NCBI RefSeq assembly: GCF_026155325.1
Contig: NZ_JAPFPW010000001.1
Span: 186,001 to 250,000, forward strand
Direction of reading: 5' to 3'
DNA from: Desulfobotulus pelophilus
Lineage (GTDB): Bacteria > Desulfobacterota > Desulfobacteria > Desulfobacterales > ASO4-4
DNA: 64,000 bases
Shown: positions 43,160-51,722 of the stretch, in pieces
Numbering within the stretch: the stretch's first letter is position 1
Layout of the letters: every line of letters starts with the position of its first letter
Notes under the pieces: model-generated
The model's input: the letters and a program-made list of their open reading frames with translations, nothing else
Database searches by the model: none
What the model was told of the DNA's origin: nothing
Position numbers and translations under genes: made by a program

Positions 43160-44085
43160 AAACAGAGTGTGTTTCGTATGGCTGCCGTGGCCTCTTCAAG
43201 ATTTGCAGGGTTTATCCACAGGATATCCGGATCTGCATGAAACCACGTGTACTGTCGTTTGGCATAGCGGCGGGTGTCCCTCTTCAGCAGGCGGATCCCT
43301 TCCTCCCGCTCGACACGGCCCAGAAGTATGTCGGCCATGTGGCGGTAGCCGATGGCCTGCATGCTTTTTAATTCTGGTCCGTAGCCCATGGTAAAGAGCT
43401 GTTCTACTTCTTTTTCCAGACCTTCTGACAGCATGCGGTCTACGCGCTGGTTGATGCGTTCATAGAGTTCGTTGCGGTCCGTAAGGATGCCGATTTTGAC
43501 AACGGCGTAATCGGGCCTGTCCGTGAAATCATGCTCCTGCTGGCGGGTGGAAATGGGGGTTCCTGTTGTCTGGTAAAATTCCAGGGCCCGGATGATGCGG
43601 AAAGTATCGTTGGGGTGGATTTTGGCAGCCGCTTCCGGATCCAGGCTGGCCAGGCTGTTGTGCAGGGCTGCGGAGCCTTTTTCTTCAGCTTGTTTTTCAA
43701 GACTGGCCAGTCTTTCCGGACTGGCGGGGTGTGCGCGGAAAAGTCCCTGCAGCAGGGCCTTTATATAAAGGCCTGTACCACCGGCAACCAGCGTGAGAAA
43801 TCCTTCATTGAAATTGCGCATTATCTCCCTTCGGCCCAGACGTGCAAATTCAGCGGCGTCAAAAGGCATGTCCGGGTCCAGGATGTTGATGGCAGCGTGG
43901 GGGTATTGTCGCAGCTCTTCCTGGCTGGGTTTGGCCGTTCCAATATCCATATAGCGGTATACCTGCATGGAATCGGCGCTGAGAATGCGCGCGTTAAAAG
44001 TTCTGCTCAGTTTTATGGCCATGCCGGTTTTTCCGCTTGCGGTAGGGCCGCATATGACAATGACACCGGGTCTTGCTGGGTTCAT
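43138..44085 (-). CDS. miaA: tRNA dimethylallyltransferase
   Basis: Transfers dimethylallyl to N6 of A37 in tRNAs reading UNN codons. P-loop CGPTASGKTGMAIKL near the N-terminus, LSADSMQVYRYMDIGTAKP, VAGGTGLYIKALLQG and the C-terminal ....RYAKRQYTWF segment are diagnostic. The ATG at 44085 has AGGAGG 4-5 nt upstream; a 39-codon in-frame extension upstream is rejected. 315 aa, typical. Confidence 0.96.
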   Translation of the reverse strand: MNPARPGVIVICGPTASGKTGMAIKLSRTFNARILSADSMQVYRYMDIGTAKPSQEELRQYPHAAINILDPDMPFDAAEFARLGRREIMRNFNEGFLTLVAGGTGLYIKALLQGLFRAHPASPERLASLEKQAEEKGSAALHNSLASLDPEAAAKIHPNDTFRIIRALEFYQTTGTPISTRQQEHDFTDRPDYAVVKIGILTDRNELYERINQRVDRMLSEGLEKEVEQLFTMGYGPELKSMQAIGYRHMADILLGRVEREEGIRLLKRDTRRYAKRQYTWFHADPDILWINPANLEEATAAIRNTLCFQGVPIS

Positions 44086-44192
44086 GTTTCCTCCTGTGAA
44101 TATTCCCACCTCCTTAATTAAAGCGGATTTCAGCAGAAAATAACAGGGTAAAAATTGCCGGGAAGGGCGGATATCCATGCGGGACAAATGTA

Positions 44193-44221
44193 TTGACAAC
44201 ATTGATGTTAGTCGATAAGGA
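44193..44221 (+). promoter_or_regulatory. Candidate promoter of the hdrA-flx operon
   Basis: TTGACA (44193-44198), 17-nt spacer, TAAGGA (44216-44221). A small dyad AACAT-tg-ATGTT sits in the spacer. It is 177 nt before the hdrA start, in the 312-nt gap between divergent miaA and hdrA; the rest of that gap shows nothing I recognise. The -10 match is only fair. Confidence 0.45.
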
Positions 44222-44397
44222 TTGGCGTGCTAATAGAATTCATAAATGCTTGTACGGATTTTGGCGCCCATTCCCGATGCGGGAGGCAGAAAGCGTCAGG
44301 CAATATGGGTATTTGTAACGTTGCAGAATTCCTTGGAAATGCCGGATAATGGGGTGGCATGACGGGATTTTGCAGAATCGCTACAGGAGAATAGACC

Positions 44398-47300
44398 ATG
44401 TCGAAGGAAGTTATTGGATCCGCTGTCGTCGTGGGTGGTGGTATCACCGGGATGCAGTCGGCGCTTGATCTGGCCGATGCTGGATACTATGTGTATCTGG
44501 TGGAGAAGGGATCGTCCATTGGCGGCGTTATGTCGCAGCTGGACAAGACCTTTCCGACCAACGACTGCGCCATGTGAATTATCTCACCTAAACTGGTCGA
44601 GGTCGGCCGGCACCTGAACATTGAGTTATTGACGCTAAGTGAAGTTACGTCCATTACCGGAGAAGCTGGAAATTTCGAGGTCGAAGTTTTCAAAAAGCCC
44701 CGCTATGTGGACATGGACAAATGTATTGCCTGTGGTGCGTGTACGGAGAAATGTCCTAAAAAAATTGATGATCTGTACAATGCATCCTTGAAAAAGCGTA
44801 AAGCCATTTATGTGGAATACGATCAGGCAGTGCCCCTGAAGTACGTTATAGACCCTGCAAGTTGTATCAAGCTTACCAAGGGAAAATGTGGTAACTGCGA
44901 AAAGGTGTGTCCTGCCGGAGCTATCAATTATGACGACAAGCCGGAAACCCTGAAGCTGAACGTAGGGTCCATCGTGCTGTCTCCGGGCTTCAAGCCCTTT
45001 GATCCCACTATTTTTGATACCTATCAGTATGCCAAATTCCCCAATGTTGTGACCTCTATGGAGTTTGAAAGAATTCTTTCCGCTTCCGGTCCCACCATGG
45101 GGCATCTCACCCGTATGAGCAAGGATCACGAGGAACCGAAGAAAATTGCCTGGTTTCAGTGCGTGGGCTCCCGTGACATGAACCGTTGCGACAATGCTTA
45201 TTGTTCTTCGGTATGCTGTATGTACGCCATCAAGGAAGCGGCCATTGCCAAGGAACATAATGGTGATGATCTGGACTGCGCCATTTTCTACATGGACATG
45301 CGTACCCACGGAAAAGATTTTGAGCGCTACTATGAGGATGCCAAAAAGAAGGGCGTCCGTTTTGTCCGCAGCCGTGTGCATACCATCAATCCCATTCCGG
45401 AAACTGATTCCCTTGAGGTTCGTTATGTGACCGATGACGGCCGTCTTGAGACGGAAATCTTTGACATGATTGTTCTGTCCATCGGCCTTGAAACAGATCC
45501 TTCCACAGTGAAGCTGGCCAATGATCTGGGCATCAAACTGACCAAGGGTAACTTTGCTGAATACGAGACCTTTAAGCCGGTTTCCACCTCCCGTGAAGGT
45601 ATTTTTGTGGCCGGCGCCTTCGCTGGTCCTAAGGACATTCCTCAGGCCATGATTGATGCCTCGGCGGCGGCTTCTGCTGCGGGCGAGCTGCTGACATCGG
45701 CCAGGAATACCCGTACAAAAACCGCAGAGGCCGTGCCTGAAACAAACGTTGCCGGTGACCGCCCCAGAGTGGGGGTCTTTGTCTGCTCCTGCGGCACCAA
45801 TATTGCCGGGACTGTCGATGTAAAGGCCGTGGCGGAATATGCGGGAGGTCTTCCCTATGTGGAATACGTGACCAACAACCTCTTTTCCTGTTCCCAGGAT
45901 ACTCAGGACAAGATGGCGGAGATCATCAAGGAAAAGAACCTGAACAGGGTGGTTGTGGCGGCCTGTACGCCCAAAACCCATGAGGGACTCTTCCAGGAAA
46001 CCCTGATCAATGCAGGGCTGAATAAGTATCTTTTTGAGATGGTTAACATTCGTAACCATGATTCCTGGGTACATAAAGAAACTCCGGATCTCGCCACGGA
46101 TAAAGCCAAAGACCTGATCCGTATGGGGGTTGCCAAGGTTGCACTTTTTGAGCCCCTGAAAGAAGGGGAGCTGAACGTCAACCAGGTGGCCATGGTGGTG
46201 GGCGGTGGTGTTGCGGGCATGACCGCAGCCAAGGCCCTTTCCAGTCAGGGATACCATACCCACATCATAGAAAAATCAGACCGCTTGGGTGGTCAGGCTC
46301 TGAATCTCTTTAAAACCATCAAAGGCGAAGATGTGGCGGAGAAGGTGGCGGATCTGGAAAATGCCATCAAGGTGGATGCCAGCATCACCGTTCACCTGAA
46401 TACGGAAATCGCAACGGTTGACGGTTTTGTTGGGAACTTCAAAACTCAGCTCAAAGGCGGTTCCGAGCTTCTCCTTGAACATGGCATTGCTGTCATGGCA
46501 ACAGGAGCTTCGGCCCTCCAGCCCAGCGAATATCTTTATGGCGAAGATCCAAGGATTCTCACCAGCCTTGAGATGGATATCAAGTTTAAAACCAAAGATC
46601 CCATCCTGGACAGTGCGGAAAGTGCCGTGTTCATCCAGTGCGTGGGCTCCCGTCAGCCGGATCGTCCCTACTGTTCCCGCGTGTGCTGTACCCACTCCAT
46701 TGACAATGCTCTGGAGTTGAAAAAGCATAAGCCGGATATGGATGTATTTATTCTGTACAGAGACATCCGGACCTACGGCGAAAAAGAATACCTCTACCGT
46801 GAGGCGAGGGATGCGGGTGTGATTTTCATCCGCTATGAGCTTGACGCTAAGCCTGTGGTGGAAAAAGCAGGTGACAGTCTTGTGGTTCGTGTTAGGGATC
46901 ATGTGCTGGGTCGTCCTCTGGAGCTGAAGGCAGATATTCTGACTCTGGCCTCCGCTGTTGTGCCCAACAAAAATGAAGCACTGGCCCAGTTTTTCAAGCT
47001 GCCCATGAACGCAGATGGCTTCTTTGTGGAACGCCATGCCAAGCTCGGACCCAGCGAATTTGCCACAGACGGCGTCTTCCTTGCCGGTACGGCCCATTAT
47101 CCCAAGCCTCTGGATGAGACCGTGGCCCAGGGAAGGGCGGCTGCGGCAAGGGCCGTGACACTTTTGGCCAGGCAGAAGGTGTACACCTCCGGTCAGGTGG
47201 CCAAGGTGGATCCTGCTGTGTGCTCCTCCTGCGGAATCTGTGTGAGTGTGTGCCCCTATTCTGCCCCCAGCGTTATGGATACGGGTTATTATGCGGGCAA

Positions 47301-47430
47301 GGCTGAAATCAATCCCGTTCTCTGCAAGGGCTGCGGCCTTTGTGTGGCGGCCTGCCGCAGTGGTGCCATCCACCATGGCGGTTTTGATAACAGCCAGATT
47401 TTTGCACAGATTTTTACCATGAGTGCATAA
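44398..47430 (+). CDS. hdrA: HdrA-type flavoprotein with selenocysteine encoded by in-frame TGA (Sec60)
   Basis: 1010 aa when TGA at 44575-44577 is read as selenocysteine. HdrA is the FAD-bearing, electron-bifurcating subunit of heterodisulfide reductase-type complexes. Layout: N-terminal GGGITG Rossmann-like part with PTNDCAM-Sec at 60; [4Fe-4S] motifs [12 protein letters not shown] (about 108) and CGNCEKVCP (about 163); second, thioredoxin-reductase-like FAD module [12 protein letters not shown] (about 600); two C-terminal [4Fe-4S] motifs [12 protein letters not shown] and [12 protein letters not shown] (about 941-990). The paralogue at 61632 has Cys60 here. The ATG has AGGAG 8 nt upstream. 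Read without recoding, the gene would be split, with a false start near 44629. First gene of the operon. Confidence 0.93.
44575..44610 (+). promoter_or_regulatory. Sec codon UGA and putative SECIS hairpin of hdrA
   Basis: UGA at 44575-44577. Downstream, CUGGUC (44593-44598) pairs with GGCCGG (44605-44610), including two G-U pairs, around the loop GAGGUC (44599-44604). The loop contains GGUC as in the E. coli fdhF SECIS, and the loop starts 21 nt after the UGA, within the usual range for bacterial SECIS elements that bind SelB. Confidence 0.75.
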
Positions 47431-47437
47431 CCATTTT

Positions 47438-47470
47438 CCTTTCAGGGTTTCTTAAGGATGCCCTGAAAGG
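47438..47470 (+). other. Intercistronic hairpin between hdrA and flxD
   Basis: CCTTTCAGGG (47438-47447) and CCCTGAAAGG (47461-47470) form a perfect 10-bp stem with a 13-nt loop, 8 nt after the hdrA stop and 25 nt before the flxD start. No T-run follows, so it is more likely an RNA processing, stability or attenuation structure than a full terminator. Confidence 0.7.
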
Positions 47471-47495
47471 ATTCTATACATAAGGAGAAACAGCC

Positions 47496-47927
47496 ATGAG
47501 CTGGGAACCTAAAATTGTGAGTTTCCTTTGCAACTGGTGCAGCTACGGTGCGGCGGATCTGGCAGGCGTAAGCCGGTTTCAGTATCCCCCCAACATCCGG
47601 GTAATCCGCATCCCCTGCACGGGTCGTATGAGTCCGAAATTTTTCCTTTCCGCATTAAGGGAAGGTGCCGATGCCGTATGGGTATCCGGCTGACATCCCG
47701 GTGACTGCCATTACCTGGAAGGTAATTACTATGCACGCCGCAGATTTCAGCTGTTCAACGACCTGATGGAACACATGGGTGTTGAGAAAGGTCGTCTCCA
47801 TTATTCATGGATCTCTTCCGCCGAATCCACCAAGTTTGTGGAAGTGGTCAAGGAAGTAACGGATGCTGTAAAGGCCGTTGGTCCCAATACTAATTTTGTG
47901 AAGCGTTACATGAAGGAAGCGGAATAA
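47496..47927 (+). CDS. flxD: MvhD/FlxD-type [2Fe-2S] subunit with selenocysteine (Sec66)
   Basis: 143 aa when the TGA at 47691-47693 is read as selenocysteine. MvhD-family proteins carry a [2Fe-2S] cluster and pass electrons to HdrA. Ligand candidates: C12 and C15 (CNWC), C41 (IPCTG), Sec66 and C71 in SG-Sec-HPGDCHY; family members normally have SGCHPGDCHY, so TGA replaces the conserved Cys. Sequence after the TGA stays in frame and on-family to the end ([12 protein letters not shown]). AAGGAG lies 8 nt before the ATG, and the stop overlaps the next start (TAATG). A standard gene caller would report only a 65-residue stub. Confidence 0.92.
47691..47726 (+). promoter_or_regulatory. Sec codon UGA and putative SECIS hairpin of flxD
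   Basis: UGA at 47691-47693. AUUACC (47710-47715) pairs perfectly with GGUAAU (47721-47726) around the loop UGGAA, which holds the guanines typical of a bacterial SECIS apical loop. The loop starts 22 nt after the UGA, almost the same distance as in hdrA. Confidence 0.7.
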
Positions 47928-48874
47928 TGAGCGGAAACATCGACAGGATTAAAGAGATTGCCCGCGGCCTTCTCGAATCAGAGAAGGTCGATGTCGTGAT
48001 CGGCTTCAAAAAGGGAACGCTTCCCGTCATGAGTGAGCCGACCATCATTCGTAAGGCATCGGATACAAAGGATCTGATCTGGGACGCCACCTGCCGTCTC
48101 AATCTGTGCAATTATTTAACGGGCCGCAAGGACCGCATCGGTATCATTGCCAAGGGCTGTGATGCGCGGAACATTGTGGGCCACATTGTGGAAAACAAGA
48201 TCAAGCGGGATCAGCTTGTGATCATCGGTGTTCCCTGCACGGGCATGGCGGACAAAAAAGCCCTTTCCGACCTTGTTGGCGGTGAGGTAACCGCTTACGC
48301 CGAGGCCGGTGATCAGATTACGGTAAGCGGCCCTGCGGGAGAAAAGACTGTTTCCAAGGCAGATGTTCTCCAGTCCAACTGCTGCACCTGCATTAAACGC
48401 AACCCCGTAATTTTTGACGAGATGGCAGGGGAGCCCGTGGAAGAACTTTCCCCTGACAATCGCTTTGCGGACGTGGAAGCCATAGCTTCCATGGATGCGG
48501 CTGCCAAGTGGGGGTATTTTGAGGAGCTTCTTTCCGGCTGCACCCGCTGCTATGCCTGCAAGAACGCCTGCCCCTTGTGTTATTGTCCCACCTGTTTTGT
48601 GGATGAATCCCGTCCCCAGTGGGTGGGTAAGGGAACGGACCCCATTGATATCCGCACCTACCACTTCCTGCGGGCCTACCATTGTGCAGGGCGTTGTACG
48701 GATTGTGGTGCCTGTGAGGCGGCCTGTCCCATGGATATCAAAATGCGTGCCTTCACACGGAAAAGCATCAAGGACTGTGTGGACAACTACGGTTGGGAAA
48801 CGGGTATGAAGGAGGGTGTGCGGCCGCCGCTGGACACCTTTAAAACCGATGACCCCGAGGCCTTTATCCGCTAG
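47927..48874 (+). CDS. flxC: Fe-S electron-transfer subunit, FlxC-like
   Basis: 315 aa soluble Fe-S protein of the NADH/Hdr module. The N-terminal half resembles the coenzyme F420 hydrogenase/dehydrogenase beta-subunit family (GIIAKGCDARNIVGHI, IGVPCTGMADK). Cysteine clusters: CCTCIKRNP (about 150), CTRCYACKNACP followed by CYCPTC (about 205-225), and CGACEAACPMD (about 265), enough for two or more [4Fe-4S] clusters. Start overlaps the flxD stop by one base. The assignment to FlxC rather than a generic dicluster ferredoxin rests on operon position and the neighbouring FlxD, FlxB and FlxA-like genes. Confidence 0.75.
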   Translation: MSGNIDRIKEIARGLLESEKVDVVIGFKKGTLPVMSEPTIIRKASDTKDLIWDATCRLNLCNYLTGRKDRIGIIAKGCDARNIVGHIVENKIKRDQLVIIGVPCTGMADKKALSDLVGGEVTAYAEAGDQITVSGPAGEKTVSKADVLQSNCCTCIKRNPVIFDEMAGEPVEELSPDNRFADVEAIASMDAAAKWGYFEELLSGCTRCYACKNACPLCYCPTCFVDESRPQWVGKGTDPIDIRTYHFLRAYHCAGRCTDCGACEAACPMDIKMRAFTRKSIKDCVDNYGWETGMKEGVRPPLDTFKTDDPEAFIR

Positions 48875-48909
48875 GCCCTTACGACCCCAAGCATTATCGG
48901 AGGAAAATT

Positions 48910-49947
48910 ATGAGTTATATCCGAATTGCCAAGGCATCCTGGGACGGTGGGCTTGAGAAGGCGCGTAAAGCCTACGAACTCATCGGACCTGTGCCAGAAA
49001 AAGACAGTCACAAGTACGCGGTATTGGCCGCGGGCCAGCTTCCGGACATGGGATTTAAAAGCACAAAGCTGTCTCCCAAGTGGGTTGTGTTTCCCCAGTC
49101 TGAAGTGATGTTTGAATATACCCTGGATGAGAGCAAGGCCAACCACCACATCCTTCAGGAAGTGCCCGCCGCACCGGGCGCACGGGCTGTGATCGGCATC
49201 CGTCCCTATGATGCCAAAGCCATCCAGCTGACTAAGATGAACTTTGACAACAAAGATTACAAAGATCCCTTCTGGCTGCGCAATTATGAGCGCTGCACCT
49301 TTGTGGGCCTTGCCATCAATGAGCCTTCTTCAACAGATTTTTCCACCTCCTGTGGCACAGGTCCCTTTGCCGAAGAAGGCCTTGATGTACTGCTGGTGGA
49401 TGCAGGGGATGCTTTCATCGCCAAGGTGTTGACGGATAAGGGGAAAAAATTCCTTTCCGAAGCAGGCTTTGCCGAAGAAGCCGGTGCCGATGCGGCCAAA
49501 GCCGTGGAAGATCTGAAGGCCAAGGCAGAAGCGGCCATCACTTCGAAGGTGAGCTACAATAAGATTGCTGGCAAGACCATCATGGATCTTTATGATGCCC
49601 CCTTTTGGAAGGATGTTCTCTTTGGCTGCATCAACTGCGGTACCTGTACCTATGCCTGCCCCACCTGCTGGTGCTTTGACATTCAGGATGAGGTGAAGGG
49701 TACGGATGGTGTGCGCGTGCGGAACTGGGATTCCTGCATGACGGGTCTTTTTACCCACCATGCCTCGGGCCATAACCCCCGCGAACACGAATGGGAGCGT
49801 ACCCGCCAGCGTTTCATGCACAAGCTGAAATATTTTGTGGACAAGTACGATGCGGGCCTGATGTGTGTGGGCTGCGGTCGCTGCGTGGAGCAGTGCCCTG
49901 CCAACATTGACATCCGGACGGTGTGCAATACCCTGAACGATTTTTAA
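48910..49947 (+). CDS. flxB: 4Fe-4S dicluster subunit, FlxB/AsrA-like
   Basis: 345 aa. Resembles AsrA and sulfhydrogenase beta subunits: an N-terminal alpha/beta region (GARAVIGIRPYDAKAIQL, FSTSCGTGPFAEEGLDVLLVD) and a C-terminal pair of ferredoxin motifs CINCGTCTYACPTCWC (about 240) and CVGCGRCVEQCP (about 320), with NWDSCMTGLFTHHASGHNPR between. Likely relays electrons between FlxA and the other Fe-S subunits. An alanine/lysine-rich insert lies at about residues 180-215. GGAGG is 6 nt before the ATG. Confidence 0.78.
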   Translation: MSYIRIAKASWDGGLEKARKAYELIGPVPEKDSHKYAVLAAGQLPDMGFKSTKLSPKWVVFPQSEVMFEYTLDESKANHHILQEVPAAPGARAVIGIRPYDAKAIQLTKMNFDNKDYKDPFWLRNYERCTFVGLAINEPSSTDFSTSCGTGPFAEEGLDVLLVDAGDAFIAKVLTDKGKKFLSEAGFAEEAGADAAKAVEDLKAKAEAAITSKVSYNKIAGKTIMDLYDAPFWKDVLFGCINCGTCTYACPTCWCFDIQDEVKGTDGVRVRNWDSCMTGLFTHHASGHNPREHEWERTRQRFMHKLKYFVDKYDAGLMCVGCGRCVEQCPANIDIRTVCNTLNDF

Positions 49948-50058
49948 ACCGGCCACGTGGCAGGGCAGGCTTTTGGCCTGCCCACTACCCCGTGCCTGCA
50001 TATCGGTGCAGCCCCCTGTGTCTGCCCACTGGAAATAGCAGGATAAGGAGAAGACAAG

Positions 50059-50904
50059 GTGAGAAATCCCAATCCATATGAGCCGTATCCCGTCCGTATA
50101 GACGACATCACGGTGGAGACGGAAGACAAGAGCTTGAAGACCTTCAAGTTCGTCTTCCTGAATCCTGAGCATGAGGAGATGTTTGCGTATAAGGCGGGCC
50201 AGTTTGCAGAGCTTTCCATTCCGGGTCAGGGCGAAATACCCATCGGCATTGCGTCCAGCCCTACGGAAAAGGGTTTTGTGAAATTCACGGTGTTTAAAAC
50301 CGGCAAAGTGACAAGCTATCTGCATTCCATGCAGGTGGGCGATATCATGGGTCTTCGTGGCCCCATGGGCAACTGGTATCCCTGGGAGATCCTTGAGGGG
50401 AAGAACATACTGATTGTGGGGGGTGGTTTTGCTTTCACGACCTTACGTTCTTCCATCAAGATGATGCTGGATAACCGGGATAAGTTCGGCAAGATCGATG
50501 TGGTGTATGGTGCGCGTTCACCGGGTATGCTTCTTTACATGGATGATCTGAAGGAATGGGAAGCGCAGGGTAAGATCAACATGCACATTACAGTCGACAA
50601 AACCGATGATCCTAACTGGAAATATCATCAGGGTTTTATTCCTCCGGTTGCGGAAAAGGTGGCACCCCCTGCCAGTGATGATACCTATGCCATTGTCTGT
50701 GGTCCTCCCATGATGATCAAGTTCACCATGCCTGTGCTGGACAAACTGGGCTACAAGCATGACCACATTATCATGAGTCTTGAAAACCGTATGAAATGCG
50801 GCATTGGCATGTGCGGTCGCTGCAACATCGGCAAAGAGCTGGTGTGCAAGGACGGTCCTGTGTTCACTCTGGATCAGCTCAACCAGATGCCCAAAGAGTA
50901 TTGA
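50059..50904 (+). CDS. flxA: NAD(P)H-binding flavoprotein with C-terminal [2Fe-2S], FlxA-like
   Basis: 281 aa ferredoxin-NADP reductase-like subunit, as in AsrB, PyrK and hydrogenase gamma subunits. FAD-binding beta barrel with YKAGQFAELSIPG and IGIASSPTEKG, then an NAD(P)-binding domain with VGGGFAFTTLRSSI and VCGPPMMIKFT, and a C-terminal [2Fe-2S] motif CGIGMCGRCNIG...C. It is the NAD(P)H entry or exit point of the Hdr module. The GTG start at 50059 is supported by AAGGAG 8 nt upstream; it lies 111 nt after flxB. Last gene of the operon before dsrC. Confidence 0.82.
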   Translation: MRNPNPYEPYPVRIDDITVETEDKSLKTFKFVFLNPEHEEMFAYKAGQFAELSIPGQGEIPIGIASSPTEKGFVKFTVFKTGKVTSYLHSMQVGDIMGLRGPMGNWYPWEILEGKNILIVGGGFAFTTLRSSIKMMLDNRDKFGKIDVVYGARSPGMLLYMDDLKEWEAQGKINMHITVDKTDDPNWKYHQGFIPPVAEKVAPPASDDTYAIVCGPPMMIKFTMPVLDKLGYKHDHIIMSLENRMKCGIGMCGRCNIGKELVCKDGPVFTLDQLNQMPKEY

Positions 50905-51041
50905 GGCACTCCATAACTTGTAGTGGGGATGTGGCCTGAAAATGGGAGCTCGTTGGGAAACACTGAACTTCACAGGAAATATTCCGAAACCATCCTCTCT
51001 GATTTTCAGGAATACCTCCAGCTTCTAAGATGTATAATGCG

Positions 51042-51087
51042 AAAGTTGCGACCGTTCCCCGGTTTCTGGTGGAGCGGCCGCAACTTT
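51042..51087. other. Long near-perfect hairpin between flxA and dsrC
   Basis: AAAGTTGCG (51042-51050) pairs with CGCAACTTT (51079-51087); after one A/C mismatch CCGTTCC pairs with GGAGCGG, and the tip can pair further, giving about 20 bp over 46 nt. Little T-run follows. It could end the flx transcript, be a processing site, or be a small repeat-type element. The rest of the 379-nt gap carries the dsrC promoter region. Confidence 0.65.
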
Positions 51088-51174
51088 ATTCCGGGGATTC
51101 CTGCCCGTTTATGGGCAAGCGTGTTCGCAAAAGTTTGACACCTAAGAAGGAATGATGTAAAAACATCTTGCTTG

Positions 51175-51203
51175 TTGACAAGGCATGCTTGTTTCGTTAG
51201 GTA
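51175..51203 (+). promoter_or_regulatory. Candidate dsrC promoter
   Basis: TTGACA (51175-51180), 17-nt spacer, TAGGTA (51198-51203), 80 nt before dsrC. A second candidate lies just upstream: TTGACA (51135-51140), 17 nt, TAAAAA (51158-51163). Direct repeats GCTTGTT at about 51170 and 51187 flank the -35. These suggest dsrC is also transcribed on its own, separately from flx. Confidence 0.55.
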
Positions 51204-51283
51204 GATACGCTAACAAAAAGTTAAGGATATAACGGGAACCCCCCCATAAGAATGATATCTTAATTACAGGAGGTCTTTTTAAA

Positions 51284-51601
51284 ATGGCTGAAGTAGAATT
51301 CAAAGGAAAAAAGTTTGTTGTGGATGAAGATGGCTTTCTTGAGGACTTCAATACCTATACGGAAGAATGGGTTGAGTTCTGCATGAAAGAAGAAGGTATC
51401 GAAACCCTGACAGAAGAACACTGGAATGTAATCAATATTCTTCAGGATTATTACAAGAAGAATGGTATTGCTCCCATGGTGCGTGTTCTTTCCAAGCTTA
51501 CCGGTTTTAAACTTAAGCACATCTATGAGCTTTTCCCCTCAGGACCCGGTAAGGGAGCTTGTAAAATGGCTGGTCTTCCCAAGCCTACGGGCTGCGTTTA
51601 A
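51284..51601 (+). CDS. dsrC: Dissimilatory sulfite reductase partner DsrC
   Basis: 105 aa sulfur carrier that takes sulfite-derived sulfur from DsrAB as a trisulfide and is then re-reduced. The functional C-terminal arm is intact: C93 and C104, separated by ten residues (GACKMAGLPKPTGCV). The N-terminal core (DEDGFLEDFNTYTEEWVEF, LTEEHWNVINILQDYY) is standard, so this is true DsrC and not a TusE/RspA-type relative lacking one cysteine. AGGAGG lies 10 nt before the ATG. Located directly after the Flx/Hdr genes, which are candidates for re-reducing it. Has its own promoter and a strong terminator. Confidence 0.97.
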   Translation: MAEVEFKGKKFVVDEDGFLEDFNTYTEEWVEFCMKEEGIETLTEEHWNVINILQDYYKKNGIAPMVRVLSKLTGFKLKHIYELFPSGPGKGACKMAGLPKPTGCV

Positions 51602-51633
51602 TATCTGCCGTTGCAACACTGTATTTTTTGCTG

Positions 51634-51671
51634 AAAAGAAAAGGTCCTGCCATGGCAGGACCTTTTCTTTT
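51634..51671 (+). terminator. Terminator of dsrC, perfect 38-bp palindrome
   Basis: The whole segment is an exact inverted repeat centred on 51652/51653: AAAAGAAAAGGTCCTGCC followed by its complement. It gives a GC-rich stem flanked by A-run and T-run, the classic bidirectional terminator form. Confidence 0.9.
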
Positions 51672-51722
51672 ATCAGAAAGATGCCGTATGATTGCATCCG
51701 TGTACTTTATGGGAGAAAGTCT

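Noticed and set aside
44575-44577. TGA in hdrA as a premature stop, making a pseudogene with a new start near 44629
   Set aside because: The codons on both sides match the family, the paralogue has Cys at that position, a SECIS-like hairpin follows, and a second gene in the operon shows the same pattern.
44635-46263. 542-codon minus-strand frame opposite hdrA, and a similar one at 61653-63020 opposite the second hdrA
   Set aside because: Both are antisense shadows; their similarity to each other merely reflects that the two hdrA genes are paralogues.
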